A stretch of DNA of 64,000 nucleotides, taken from contig CALRMX020000006.1 in assembly GCA_943369355.1 (NCBI GenBank), forward strand, positions 202,467 through 266,466, given 5' to 3'. The notes beneath the pieces are model-generated. The model saw nothing but the letters and a program-made list of their open reading frames with translations, did no database searches and had not been told where the DNA came from. Of this stretch, positions 7,010-16,160 are shown piece after piece. Source of the DNA: UBA7662 sp943369355. GTDB taxonomy: Bacteria; Bacteroidota; Bacteroidia; UBA7662. How positions within the stretch are numbered: the stretch's first letter is position 1; every line of letters starts with the position of its first letter. A program made the position numbers and the translations under genes.

Positions 7010-8877
7010 TTGAAAAACGCCCAACTCACCCCAAAGCGGAACGATCGCGTATAGATGGGGTGCAAAGGCGTACTAAAGCCATTGGGGGCCGGAAAACCTT
7101 GGTTGGCATGCTCGAACCGGGCAAAAACGCGTACGCGTTTCACCATAATGGCCGCAAAAACGTCGGCAACGGGGTAGTTGCCACTTCGCAAGCTGTCTTG
7201 CAGCACAAATTGGCCGAGCTCGGGACGGAATACCGGCGCTCGAAAGGCCGAATGGTAGCGTAAGGTAAAGCCCAGCTGTAGTGTCCAGCCGGTTTTGAAA
7301 CGGTTTTCGAAATAGAATAGGTCGTGGCTCGAGAACGTAGGCACAGGCAAGCTTATATCGCCCGAACGCTGCAAGGCGTGGTTAATTTCGAGATGAAACT
7401 TGCCCAGCTTGGTGCGAGTACCGTAACGTACTTGCTGCAAGCCGAAGGCGCCACTGTTGGCGGGCAATAGCCCAAGTCCATAAACCGATAGATTCTGAAA
7501 GGCAACGCTTTGTACAGCTACCCAAAACAAAGGTAACTCTAGGCGAAGCGCGGCGAGCGACCAGCCGTTGCCGTCGAGGCTTTGGGCGTAACGATAGTGG
7601 TTCGTTTGCAAACGCTCTTGTATTAAATCGGCATTTTCTAGACGGTTTTCGAGCGTTAGCTGCAGCCGTATGCCCTCGTTGATTTGGTAGCTGCTGCTCA
7701 AACGCAAGCTATGTGTGGCAGCTTGCAGGCTGTTGTACGGACTGTAGGCCACCTGCAACTGGCTCTTCCACTTTTCGGACAAGGTATACACCACCGAGCC
7801 TTGTAGCGCGGCCAGCTGGTAACGTTCTCGGCCGTAGCCGCGGTCGACTATTCCGTGGCGATACAACAGCGCCAGTTCCCACTGCAATTTACCGAAAGGG
7901 TTTTCGCTGCGCAGGCCTAAGCGATGTTGGTAGCGAAAGTCACCCAAGGTATCGAAGGTGGTACTACTATCGCGTATGATTGCCGGGTAAAAGGCACCTG
8001 GTATGGCGTCTTCGTAGCGGTAAAATTCGCGGTCGATGCCAAGCCCATAAAAGGCCGTCATTCCACTAAAACTACTGTCGGCACCCCGTATGCGGTAATG
8101 TTGATCGATACGGAAGCTCCGGCGGTTGAAGCGGCTGTCGGCCTGCGTAAGGTTGACCGGCACACTAAACGGATTGAAGGTCACCGTAGTGTCGAATACG
8201 TTGGATAAGCTAACGCCGCCATTTTGTTCGTCCACCTGGTTGTAGGTGGTATAGTTCACAAAGCTGGCCCATCGGTTGCCTGGGAACACCATCGACGCAA
8301 AAACCCGCAAGGCCTTACTGTTAGTTTCTTGCCTCAAATACCAGCCTTTGCTTGTATTCAGGCGGTATTCGGCGCCAATATTGACCGTTTTGCCGATGTT
8401 TTGGGTGTGAAATACGCCAAAGTGCTGCTGTACATTGCCACCGCTGGCAAAGTTCACCCAAGTGAGTGGCTTATCGGTTTGCCAATGTTGATTGTTGTCG
8501 GGGTCGAAGGCATACAGCTCGTATTGCCGGTACCCCAAACGTTGCGGTTGCCACTGCGGCGCATTCCAAACCAACTCGCGGGCGAAGCTGCCAAGGATGC
8601 CGCCATTCTGGTACATGGCCAAATTTCGCTGACTCAAATCGTACCAATACACCCCCCGCAAATTGGTGTCGGGCCGGAGGATTACCGTGGTATCGAAGTA
8701 AAAGTCGCTGCGGTAGTAGCTGCCGATGCGAATGGCGTTGTCGTTCACCGCGAGGCTATCTACCGGCGGGGGACTGGTTACCGAGCCGCCGCCACTACCG
8801 CCGCTACCCATGGTTTGGGCCGCTGCGGTAGAGGTGAGTCCACCTAACAGCACTACAATTTGGGCTATTCGCAACAA
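7006..8877 (-). CDS. Putative outer-membrane porin (Bacteroidota putative-porin family)
   Basis: About 623 residues. The frame has no good ATG near the signal peptide. The likely start is TTG at 8877 (or 8874), just after the stop of the purine nucleoside phosphorylase gene, giving LLRIAQIVVLLGGLTSTAAA followed by Q. After a Gly/Ser/Pro-rich linker come many alternating amphipathic strands rich in aromatic residues (FGVFHTQNIGKTVNIGAEYR, WYLRQETNSKALRVFASM), ending in an aromatic-rich strand FRFGVSWAFFN. The terminal Asn after Phe-Phe is slightly unlike the usual terminal Phe, but the pattern fits an outer-membrane beta-barrel. Third gene of the lpxK-punA operon; the start is uncertain and translation is probably coupled to punA. 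Confidence 0.75.
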   Translation of the reverse strand: MLRIAQIVVLLGGLTSTAAAQTMGSGGSGGGSVTSPPPVDSLAVNDNAIRIGSYYRSDFYFDTTVILRPDTNLRGVYWYDLSQRNLAMYQNGGILGSFARELVWNAPQWQPQRLGYRQYELYAFDPDNNQHWQTDKPLTWVNFASGGNVQQHFGVFHTQNIGKTVNIGAEYRLNTSKGWYLRQETNSKALRVFASMVFPGNRWASFVNYTTYNQVDEQNGGVSLSNVFDTTVTFNPFSVPVNLTQADSRFNRRSFRIDQHYRIRGADSSFSGMTAFYGLGIDREFYRYEDAIPGAFYPAIIRDSSTTFDTLGDFRYQHRLGLRSENPFGKLQWELALLYRHGIVDRGYGRERYQLAALQGSVVYTLSEKWKSQLQVAYSPYNSLQAATHSLRLSSSYQINEGIRLQLTLENRLENADLIQERLQTNHYRYAQSLDGNGWSLAALRLELPLFWVAVQSVAFQNLSVYGLGLLPANSGAFGLQQVRYGTRTKLGKFHLEINHALQRSGDISLPVPTFSSHDLFYFENRFKTGWTLQLGFTLRYHSAFRAPVFRPELGQFVLQDSLRSGNYPVADVFAAIMVKRVRVFARFEHANQGFPAPNGFSTPLHPIYTRSFRFGVSWAFFN

Positions 8878-8878
8878 A

Positions 8879-9691
8879 TCAGCGCGTTTTAAGCAGTTCT
8901 TTGATGATGAGCGACATATTGGGCTCGGCCTTTTTGGCGGCGTCAACAATGCTGCCGATGGTCACTTCTTCGGGGTTTTCTGGGAAACCTTCGTCGGTGA
9001 TGACTGAAATCGCAAAACAGGGGATGCCCATCTGGCGGGCAACGATTACTTCGGGCACAGTGCTCATACCCACTGCGTCGGCACCCAGGCGGTGCAGGTA
9101 ACGGTATTCGGCAGGGGTTTCGAGTGCTGGTCCCTGCACGGCGGCATATACTCCAGGCAGCGCCTTGATGCCATGTTTGGCAGCAATGGCCATGGCCTGT
9201 TCTATCATCACCTTATCGTAAGGCTCGGCCATTTGTGGAAAACGGGGACCAAATTCGGGGAGGTGCAAGCCACGTAGCGGACTGTCGGGCAGGAGGTTGA
9301 TGTGGTCGTTGAGGATCATCAGATCCGACGTTTTTAAGGCAGGGTTGAGGCCACCCGAGGCGTTCGACACAAAAAGTGTCTCCATGCCGAGGTATTTCAT
9401 CACCCGCACAGGAAAAGTAACCTGTTGCATGCTGTAGCCTTCGTACCAATGGAATCGGCCCGACATCACCATCACGTCTTTTCCGGCAAGGGTACCTATG
9501 ATGAGCTTGCCTTTATGACTTTCGGTGGTGCTGATGGGGAAGTTGGGGATCTGCGAATAGTGGATGCTGTGGCTCACTTCCACCTCGTCGGCGAGGCTGC
9601 CGAGTCCGGTTCCGAGTATGATGCCCGTGCGTCTACGTATACCTATGCGGGCTTCGAGGTATTCAACGGTTTCTTTGATGGTACTTGACAT
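8879..9691 (-). CDS. punA: Purine nucleoside phosphorylase
   Basis: 270 residues from the ATG at 9691 (MSSTIKETVEYLEARIG); upstream in-frame codons would run far into lpxK. The trimeric PNP family signature is present: GIILGTGLGSLADEVE at the phosphate site, GRFHWYEGY, VSNASGGLNPALK, the base-binding segment VQGPALETPAEYRYL, and GMSTVPEVIVAR. It cleaves inosine or guanosine with phosphate into base and ribose-1-phosphate (purine salvage, cytoplasm). It overlaps the end of lpxK by 29 bases and nearly touches the porin gene, forming one transcript. Confidence 0.95.
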   Translation of the reverse strand: MSSTIKETVEYLEARIGIRRRTGIILGTGLGSLADEVEVSHSIHYSQIPNFPISTTESHKGKLIIGTLAGKDVMVMSGRFHWYEGYSMQQVTFPVRVMKYLGMETLFVSNASGGLNPALKTSDLMILNDHINLLPDSPLRGLHLPEFGPRFPQMAEPYDKVMIEQAMAIAAKHGIKALPGVYAAVQGPALETPAEYRYLHRLGADAVGMSTVPEVIVARQMGIPCFAISVITDEGFPENPEEVTIGSIVDAAKKAEPNMSLIIKELLKTR

Positions 9692-10727
9692 ATTCTTCGA
9701 TTTTAGCGACAAACGCTGCCTGATCGGTTTCATCGAAACCAATCTGGATGGGTAGGTAAGCCAGCGGTATGCTGTTGCTCACAAACCAGTCGCCAAATTC
9801 GCGAAGTTTTACGAAATCTTTTTCTGTTGTCAGCACTACTTTGCGCGGATGGTCGATTTTTTCCCACGCTTCTTTGATTTGTTTGAGCTGTTTGGCCTGA
9901 TAACGATGATGATCGGGGTAATCGATGGCCGTGAAATTTATTTTTTTATCACTCAATTTTTTCTTCAGTGCTTGATTGCTGGCGATGCCCGTAACCAGTA
10001 GTACCTCCACGGTTTTGTCGATAATCATCTCCTCGAAGGGCTCCAAAAACACCGGAGGAAGATAACGGATGTGCGAAAAAATCACGAGCTGATGTGCTGC
10101 TGCGCCTACTTTGGTGTAGACGTATTTTTTGTCGTACACATTCACGCGCTCGGGCGAACGGGTGAAAATGATTACGTCGGCCCGGCGGAAGGCCGAACCA
10201 AATTCCCGGAGTCGGCCTACGGGCAGCAGTTTATCTTCGAAATAGGGTTGGTTGTAGTCGCTGAGTAAAATGCTAAATCCTGCTTTTACTTTGCGGTGTT
10301 GAAAGCCATCGTCGAGCACCACGGCGCCCAAAAAGGGATTGAGGGCTTGTAATTTTTCGATACCCGTCTTGCGGTCTTCACATACCGCTACCTGGATGCC
10401 GGGCAGTTTTTGGTACATCATGTAGGGCTCGTCGCCCAAGGTTTCGGGGCTGTCGTTTTCGCTGGCCAGCCTAAATCCGCTGGTTTTACGCTTATACCCT
10501 CGGCTGAGAATGGCCACCGACGGGAAATATTCGGCGAGCAGGGCCGCCATCAGCTCGGTATGGGGAGTTTTGCCGGTGCCGCCTACGGTAAGATTACCCA
10601 CTTTGATAATGGCCTGCTCAAAGGTGTACGACTTCAGGACGCCAGCGTCGTACAAACTGTTGCGCAGCGCGATGGCAAGGCCGTATAGCCAAGCAAGTGG
10701 GTATAAAAACAAGTGTGAGAAGCGCAT
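9663..10727 (-). CDS. lpxK: Tetraacyldisaccharide 4'-kinase LpxK
   Basis: 354 residues from the ATG at 10727 (MRFSHLFLYPLAWLYG). An N-terminal membrane-associated helix precedes the Walker A motif VGGTGKTPH at about 48-56. LDDGFQH (the family's conserved DDGFQH) follows in the middle of the protein. LpxK phosphorylates the 4' position of the tetraacyldisaccharide in lipid A synthesis at the inner membrane, so this organism makes lipopolysaccharide or a lipid A-like molecule. First gene of a three-gene minus-strand operon, diverging from nif3 with about 110 bases between. Confidence 0.95.
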   Translation of the reverse strand: MRFSHLFLYPLAWLYGLAIALRNSLYDAGVLKSYTFEQAIIKVGNLTVGGTGKTPHTELMAALLAEYFPSVAILSRGYKRKTSGFRLASENDSPETLGDEPYMMYQKLPGIQVAVCEDRKTGIEKLQALNPFLGAVVLDDGFQHRKVKAGFSILLSDYNQPYFEDKLLPVGRLREFGSAFRRADVIIFTRSPERVNVYDKKYVYTKVGAAAHQLVIFSHIRYLPPVFLEPFEEMIIDKTVEVLLVTGIASNQALKKKLSDKKINFTAIDYPDHHRYQAKQLKQIKEAWEKIDHPRKVVLTTEKDFVKLREFGDWFVSNSIPLAYLPIQIGFDETDQAAFVAKIEEYVKYHQRNR

Positions 10728-10826
10728 CCGAAGCTCCGAAGCTACAAAATCGACCGAAAAAACCAAAAAGTACGTATGAATACTGATGAAATCAATGCGA
10801 ATTCTAATCAAGATGAGCGGATTTTG

Positions 10827-10834
10827 TAAGTTTG
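10827..10834 (+). promoter_or_regulatory. -7 box of nif3-like gene
   Basis: TAAGTTTG matches TAnnTTTG and ends 3 bases before the ATG at 10838. A -33 TTTG at the normal spacing is not evident. If used, the transcript starts at or within a few bases of the start codon. Confidence 0.45.
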
Positions 10835-10837
10835 AGC

Positions 10838-11953
10838 ATGCATCCTTCTAACCCGGCGACAATTACTGTTCGCGAGCTCTCGCAAGCCCTAGCAGCGTGG
10901 GCGCCCACGTCGCTTCAAGAAACGTACGACAATGTTGGTCTCCTCGCCGGAGAGCCAGAAAGCACCGTTCGGGGCGTGCTGGTAAGCCTCGATTGCACTG
11001 AAGCGGTGGTGAATGAGGCCATCGCACGTGGCTGCAATGTGGTGGTGAGTCACCATCCCTTGATTTTTGGCGGACTAAAATCGCTTACCGGTGCCAATTG
11101 GGTTGAGCGCACGCTCATCAAGGCGCTACGGGCAGGGGTGGCCTTGTATGCCATCCATACCAATCTCGACAATGTTGCCCATGGGGTGAATGCCGAGCTT
11201 GCCAGGCGTTTGGGGCTACAGGGCACTCAGGTTTTGTCGCCTAAAGCGGGTTTGTTGCGCAAGTTGGTCACCTTCGTTCCCGCAGCGCAGGCCGATCAAG
11301 TACGTGAAGCTCTCTGGGCCGCTGGTGCAGGAACCATCGGCCATTACGACCGGGCTAGTTTTACGTCGGAAGGTATAGGCACGTTCAGGCCTCTCGAAGG
11401 AGCACAACCAAGCATAGGCGACCTGGGCCAAACCGAGGCAGTGAACGAAGTGCGGGTGGAGGTAATTTTAGAGAGCCACCGCGAAAAGGCTGTACTGCGT
11501 GCCCTCTTCGCCGCACATCCCTACGAAGAGGTAGCCTACGATTTGTTCAGCTTACAAAATGCAAGCAACCAAATTGGTAGCGGTGCTATCGGAAATTTAC
11601 CTGGAGCGGTAGATTTTGATACCTTTCTGCAGCGGGTGAAAAACACCTTTGGAGGAGGGCTGAGGTATACAGCGAGTGCGCGAGCTAAGGTGCAAAAAAT
11701 TGCGGTTTGTGGTGGATCAGGCTCGTTTTTACTCGAGAATGCGGTGGCAGCTGGAGCCGATGTACTGCTCACGGCCGACTTCAAATACCACCAATTTTTA
11801 GAGGCCGATAACCGCATTGCCATCGTTGATATCGGACACTTTGAAAGTGAACAGTTTACGATTCCATTAATTGCCGATTATTTACGCGAAAAATTCACTA
11901 ATTTTGCAACCCTGACTTCGGAAACGAAGACAAATCCTGTTAATTACCTGTAA
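10838..11953 (+). CDS. Nif3-like dinuclear metal centre hexameric protein
   Basis: 371 residues from the ATG at 10838. The N-terminal half has the Nif3/YbgI/DUF34 core: QETYDNVGLLAGEP, the metal ligands SHHPLIFGGLKSL and AIHTNLDN. An inserted PII-like domain (about residues 130-235; FVPAAQADQVREAL, AAHPYEEVAYD) gives the longer form of the family. The second metal site, IAVCGGSGSFLLENA and DIGHFESE, follows. Related proteins have been called GTP cyclohydrolase I type 2, but the true activity is unsettled. It sits next to a zinc-ribbon coiled-coil gene, an arrangement conserved in Bacteroidota, and the pair is probably co-transcribed (6-base gap). Confidence 0.92.
   Translation: MHPSNPATITVRELSQALAAWAPTSLQETYDNVGLLAGEPESTVRGVLVSLDCTEAVVNEAIARGCNVVVSHHPLIFGGLKSLTGANWVERTLIKALRAGVALYAIHTNLDNVAHGVNAELARRLGLQGTQVLSPKAGLLRKLVTFVPAAQADQVREALWAAGAGTIGHYDRASFTSEGIGTFRPLEGAQPSIGDLGQTEAVNEVRVEVILESHREKAVLRALFAAHPYEEVAYDLFSLQNASNQIGSGAIGNLPGAVDFDTFLQRVKNTFGGGLRYTASARAKVQKIAVCGGSGSFLLENAVAAGADVLLTADFKYHQFLEADNRIAIVDIGHFESEQFTIPLIADYLREKFTNFATLTSETKTNPVNYL
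11899..11906 (+). promoter_or_regulatory. Possible internal promoter (-7 box) for the zinc-ribbon gene
   Basis: TAATTTTG inside the end of the nif3-like gene matches the -7 consensus, about 55 bases before the next start codon. No -33 box at a standard distance, so support is weak. Confidence 0.25.
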
Positions 11954-11959
11954 TCCACT

Positions 11960-12697
11960 ATGGAAACTACTGTAGAACAAAAACTTCGCGCGCTTTTCGA
12001 GCTTCAAAAAATTGATACCCGCATCGACGGAATTCGCAAGATGCGCGGCGAACTACCCATGGAAGTAAAAGATCTGGAAGACGATATCATCGGTTTACAA
12101 ACCCGTTTGGAGAAGTTTAACGAAGACATCAACGGCCTAAAAAAATTGGTATCTGAAAAGCAAGCGTTTATCAAAGATGCTGTTGCTTTAAAGGCAAAAT
12201 ACGAGCAGCAGTTGCTATCGGTGAAAAACAGCCGCGAGTACGATGCCTTAAGCAAGGAAATCGAAATCCAAGGCCTTGAAGTGCAAATCGCGGAGAAGAA
12301 AATCCGGGAATACAACGTACAAATCGAACAACGTTCAGCCGATTTGCAATTGGTATCGGAAGAGCTCAACGGCCGCCAGAAAGATTTAGCTGCGAAAAAA
12401 GCCGAGCTCGACGACATCATAGCCGAAACCGAAAAAGACGAGCAAGAACTGATGGTTCGCTCAGCTGCAGCTGCTGAACATATTGAAGAGCGACTGTTGG
12501 TAGCTTACCGTCGTATCCGTAAAAATGCCCGCAACGGCTTGGCTGTGGTTACTGTACAGCGCGATGCGTGTGGAGGTTGCTACAACCAAATTCCACCGCA
12601 GCGCCAGATGGACATCCGTACCCGCAAAAAAATCGCCATCTGCGAACACTGTGGCCGTATCCTTGTCGATGCTGAAATCGACATGATAGAAGCCTAA
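11960..12697 (+). CDS. C4-type zinc-ribbon coiled-coil protein
   Basis: 245 residues. Residues 1-180 are a long, highly charged coiled coil (for example LQTRLEKFNEDINGLKKL). The C-terminal zinc ribbon has two CxxC pairs, CGGCYNQIPP and CEHCGRILVD, at about 200-240. This is the CT398/zf-RING_7 family, whose molecular role is unclear; nucleic-acid binding has been suggested for homologues. The gene follows the nif3-like gene by 6 bases and precedes the TPR gene by 3 bases. Confidence 0.88.
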   Translation: METTVEQKLRALFELQKIDTRIDGIRKMRGELPMEVKDLEDDIIGLQTRLEKFNEDINGLKKLVSEKQAFIKDAVALKAKYEQQLLSVKNSREYDALSKEIEIQGLEVQIAEKKIREYNVQIEQRSADLQLVSEELNGRQKDLAAKKAELDDIIAETEKDEQELMVRSAAAAEHIEERLLVAYRRIRKNARNGLAVVTVQRDACGGCYNQIPPQRQMDIRTRKKIAICEHCGRILVDAEIDMIEA

Positions 12698-12700
12698 GGC

Positions 12701-14194
12701 ATGCAGCATCACGCACTACGCGTACTACTCATCGGTCTTGTTTTCCTGGGGATGTCTCCAGAAGGCAAGGCCGATTTTGTGTTTAACGCCCGCCTCGCGA
12801 AAGGCTTCGATGCCGCCGCCCGCATGGAGCTCGGTTTGGCCGAACAGTTGGTAGCCGCCGAAAAGGCCGAAAATCCGGGGAATTCGCTGGTGGTACTGCT
12901 CGACGATTATATCGACTTTTACCGCCTCATACTCAACGAAAACCAAAGCCGTTTCGAGAGTCGCGAAAAGTTGGTATCGGGACGAATAAAACGCGTGCTG
13001 GCCGACAAACAAGAATCTCCGTGGAAGCATCATATCGTGGCCGATATTGAGCTTCACTGGACCGTTTTACATGCTGCCCGCCGTAATTATGTGTCGGCCA
13101 TATTGGCGTTAAATAAAGCAAAAAAGTCGGTCCAGTACAACGAGGAGCACTTTCCAAATTTTTTACTGCATAACAAAACCAAAGGGCTGCTCGATTTGGC
13201 TTTTGGTTCGGTACCCGATCAATACAAATGGATGACAGAAGGGATTGGCTTTAAGGGTGATTTGCAAATGGGAATTCGCCGGTTTAAAAAATTGGTTGAT
13301 GAGCTACCTGCAAGTGAGTACCGCTGTTTTGCTACCGAATCGCGGTTGTTTTATGGATACATCCTTATTGCCATAAAGGAAGAAAAGGCTTTGGCTTGGA
13401 GTAATTTTTATCATCCGGGAAACGACCTGTCGAAGAATTTATTGGCTTGCTTCTTCATAGCCAATAATGCAAGGTTAGTTGGCCAAAACGACATAGCCAT
13501 TGAGTTGCTCAAAAACCGACCTCAATCGGCTAGCTACATCGACTTGCCCTACTTCGATTATGCTTTAGGTTCACTTCTAGGTTACAAAAGCGACCCAAAA
13601 GCAGCAACATTTTTGCTCGCTTACCTCAAACAGCAAGAATTTCAAGAATTTAAGAAAGATGCTGCATTGCGTTTGATGTGGCTCTATAAACTTGAAGGCA
13701 ATACCGAAGCCGCTGAACAGGCTCGGGCTTGGGTGAAAAAGTTAGGCAATACCGCGGCTGAAAAGGACAAACAAGCGCTGAGAGAAGCGGAGTTAAGAAC
13801 CGACAGAAATCTCGTTTTGCTCAAAGCACGTATCTTATATGAAGGGGGCTATTTCGAAAGTGCCGAGAAAATTCTTGAAGGAGTGAAAGCCGAATCCCTC
13901 GAAAAAGACGACCGTATTGAGTTTTACTATCGCTTAGCACGTAGCAAACACGATCAAGGTAAAACCTTTGAGTCGCTTCAGCCGTACACCGAATGTGTGA
14001 AGCTTGCCAGCAATGATGGCAATCATTTGCCAGCCAATGCTTGCCTACAACTGGGGTTGATTTACGAGAAACGCAAAGATTGGGAGCGGTCGCGGTTTTA
14101 TTTCAATAAATGCCTCAGTTATGATAAACATAGCTATACACTGGCGATTCATAACAAAGCCAAGGCAGGCCTGAAGCGGTTGCCCGGCGCATAA
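12701..14194 (+). CDS. Secreted TPR-repeat protein
   Basis: 497 residues. The N-terminus MQHHALRVLLIGLVFLGMS is a likely signal peptide with processing near GKA-D. The rest is helical with tetratricopeptide-like repeats, clearest at about 390-490 (YYRLARSKHDQGKTFESLQP, ACLQLGLIYEKRKDWERSRF). No enzymatic motifs are seen. Such proteins in Bacteroidota are usually periplasmic scaffolds of unknown role. Third gene of the nif3 cluster. The opposing terminator at 14193-14218 starts at its stop codon. Confidence 0.75.
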   Translation: MQHHALRVLLIGLVFLGMSPEGKADFVFNARLAKGFDAAARMELGLAEQLVAAEKAENPGNSLVVLLDDYIDFYRLILNENQSRFESREKLVSGRIKRVLADKQESPWKHHIVADIELHWTVLHAARRNYVSAILALNKAKKSVQYNEEHFPNFLLHNKTKGLLDLAFGSVPDQYKWMTEGIGFKGDLQMGIRRFKKLVDELPASEYRCFATESRLFYGYILIAIKEEKALAWSNFYHPGNDLSKNLLACFFIANNARLVGQNDIAIELLKNRPQSASYIDLPYFDYALGSLLGYKSDPKAATFLLAYLKQQEFQEFKKDAALRLMWLYKLEGNTEAAEQARAWVKKLGNTAAEKDKQALREAELRTDRNLVLLKARILYEGGYFESAEKILEGVKAESLEKDDRIEFYYRLARSKHDQGKTFESLQPYTECVKLASNDGNHLPANACLQLGLIYEKRKDWERSRFYFNKCLSYDKHSYTLAIHNKAKAGLKRLPGA

Positions 14195-14218
14195 AAAAGG
14201 GCGACCATGAGGTCGCCC
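14193..14218 (-). terminator. Rho-independent terminator of the minus-strand outer-membrane gene
   Basis: Perfect 8-bp stem GGGCGACC/GGTCGCCC with a 4-base loop. On the minus strand it is followed by TTTTTT. It overlaps the stop codon of the convergent TPR gene. Confidence 0.85.
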
Positions 14219-14245
14219 GCACATTTTAGAGCAGCGCTGTTCGAT

Positions 14246-14734
14246 TTACTTGAAACGGAAACGAATAGACAAACCGAACCCGCCACCTTGGAAATAACTT
14301 CCACCAATGATGTTGAATGCGGGTTTCCAGTCGAGTGATGCATTGAATGGAATATCTGCAAAATTGTATTGCAGTCCTAAAACACCATCTACACCAATGC
14401 CTAATCCGCCTGTATATCCAGGGAAATCACGATTGCCGCGATTGTAAAACCAAGCGTGGCCACCTGCCCCAACGAACCAGTCCATGCCGGGTGTCCATCC
14501 TGTAGGTTTGTGAAAGAGGTGGTACAATACGGTGACGTTGGTTGACCAGTTGCGTGCCGATAGAATCCCTTCGATAGCGGCACCGCCGCCAATGTGTTGT
14601 TTGTAGCTAATGCCCTGCTCGTTGCCGAACCGAAAACCTACGCTGCTGCCGCCCGAGCTGCTGAAACCTTGTGCGTGGGTGAGCTGATATCCACCAAAAA
14701 ATGCTAATACCAGAAGTAAAATAAGTTTTTTCAT
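14246..14734 (-). CDS. Small outer-membrane beta-barrel protein
   Basis: 162 residues from the ATG at 14734 (MKKLILLLVLAFFGGYQLTHA then QG), a clear signal peptide. The mature part is short, Gly- and aromatic-rich with alternating strands (SVGFRFGNEQGISYKQHIG, FFVGAGGHAW-like segment, GGGFGLSIRFRF), about eight strands in length, resembling small OmpA/OmpW-like barrels. The function is unknown. Monocistronic, with its own strong terminator. Confidence 0.7.
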   Translation of the reverse strand: MKKLILLLVLAFFGGYQLTHAQGFSSSGGSSVGFRFGNEQGISYKQHIGGGAAIEGILSARNWSTNVTVLYHLFHKPTGWTPGMDWFVGAGGHAWFYNRGNRDFPGYTGGLGIGVDGVLGLQYNFADIPFNASLDWKPAFNIIGGSYFQGGGFGLSIRFRFK

Positions 14735-14786
14735 ATGCATAAGATTTCTACAAAGTTCGGTGGTATGCGGGTTATGTGGTAGGGTT

Positions 14787-16157
14787 TTATTTCACTTTCC
14801 ATTTTATACTCCCTAGCACCATGCCTAAAATGGATGCCACCAGCCCATACAAGAGTGCTGGGATTTGGGTGTGTAATAAGTAGGCGCAGCCATACCAAAC
14901 CACCAAACCTGCCACCATGGCCAGCAGAGCACCTCGGGTTTTGGCCTGAGGAATGTATATCGCGCAAAACATGGGCACAAGTAGGGTAACTAAGCCGAGT
15001 AGCGATGATTCACTCACCAGCGCATATATGTTGTTTCTAGCCAAGGCCATCCAACAACCGAGTATTGCCATAAGCAATACTGATAGGCGCAGCACCAGCA
15101 AAAACTGCTTGTCGGTGAGTGGCTTACGGAATAGCGGCTTCACAATGTTTTCGGAAAGTATAGAAGCGGGGGCGAGGATGGCTCCCGAACAGGTGCTGAA
15201 GATGGCCGAAAGTAATGCGCCAAAAAACAGCACCTGCACCCAACGTGGGGCATGTAGGAGCACCATACGCGGTAATAGCTGCTGATTGCCCGCCAATTCG
15301 GGATACAGCTGCCGAGCCGCCAAAGCTATAAAAAGTGGTAATAGGGCAATTACTCCGTAAATCAGAGCACCCGTATACATCGAACGAACGGCTGTTTTTT
15401 CGTCTCGGCTGGCATTCATGCGCTGGAAAATGTCTTGTGAGGGCAGACTTCCCAGACCGAGGGTGATCCAGGCAGCGAAGTAGTGCAGGACGTTTTCCCA
15501 ACCCGCTTGTGGCCAAAACCGGAAAAATCCAACTTCGGTATGCGCAAACACCGGCAGTACGCCACCGCTTTGTTGGGCTAGCTGCCAGGCCAATACCCCC
15601 AAACCGAGCACAATAAAAATACTCTGTACGAAATCGGTTAACGAAATGGCCCACATGCCGCCAGCCAAGGTGTAGAGCGTCACCACCAAGGTGCTTAACC
15701 ATATACCTTGTACCATGCTTACACCGGCCACCAACTCGAGCAATAAGCCTAACGCTACCAACTGCGCCGCTATGTATCCGAAAAAGGTAAGCAGCATGGC
15801 CAACGAAGCCACCAACTCAACGGTTGGTCCGTAGCGGTTACGGTACAAATCGCCAAGGGTGACCAAGTTCATGCGATACAGCTTGCGGGTAAATATTAGG
15901 CCGAAAAGCAGCAGGCACAATACCCCGCCAAAGGGGTCTTCTATTACGCCAATAAGTCCATGTTCGGCAAACTCACTGCTGGCCCCGAAAACGGTCTCGG
16001 CGCCGAACCACAAGGCAAAAAGAGCAAACGAACCCAATAGCCAAGGTATGCGACGACCGGCGTTTACGTAGTCGCCACTGTTGTGCACCAATCGAGCAGC
16101 GAGCAAACCAATGAGCACCGTGCCCCCGAGATACAGCAGTACAAAGGGCAAGAGCAT
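14787..16157 (-). CDS. Sodium:solute symporter family transporter
   Basis: 456 residues with about 12-13 hydrophobic helices and almost no soluble domains. SSS-family landmarks include the N-terminal YVNAGRRIPWLLGSFALFA, a TYTLAGGMWAISLTDFVQS segment (the 'GGMxAVxxTDxxQ' signature), and LGSLPSQDIFQRMNASRDEK. It imports a solute with Na+ across the inner membrane; the substrate cannot be told (proline/pantothenate-type relatives). It is the last gene of the pssA operon, 3 bases after the IMPase gene. Confidence 0.88.
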   Translation of the reverse strand: MLLPFVLLYLGGTVLIGLLAARLVHNSGDYVNAGRRIPWLLGSFALFALWFGAETVFGASSEFAEHGLIGVIEDPFGGVLCLLLFGLIFTRKLYRMNLVTLGDLYRNRYGPTVELVASLAMLLTFFGYIAAQLVALGLLLELVAGVSMVQGIWLSTLVVTLYTLAGGMWAISLTDFVQSIFIVLGLGVLAWQLAQQSGGVLPVFAHTEVGFFRFWPQAGWENVLHYFAAWITLGLGSLPSQDIFQRMNASRDEKTAVRSMYTGALIYGVIALLPLFIALAARQLYPELAGNQQLLPRMVLLHAPRWVQVLFFGALLSAIFSTCSGAILAPASILSENIVKPLFRKPLTDKQFLLVLRLSVLLMAILGCWMALARNNIYALVSESSLLGLVTLLVPMFCAIYIPQAKTRGALLAMVAGLVVWYGCAYLLHTQIPALLYGLVASILGMVLGSIKWKVK

Positions 16158-16160
16158 GGA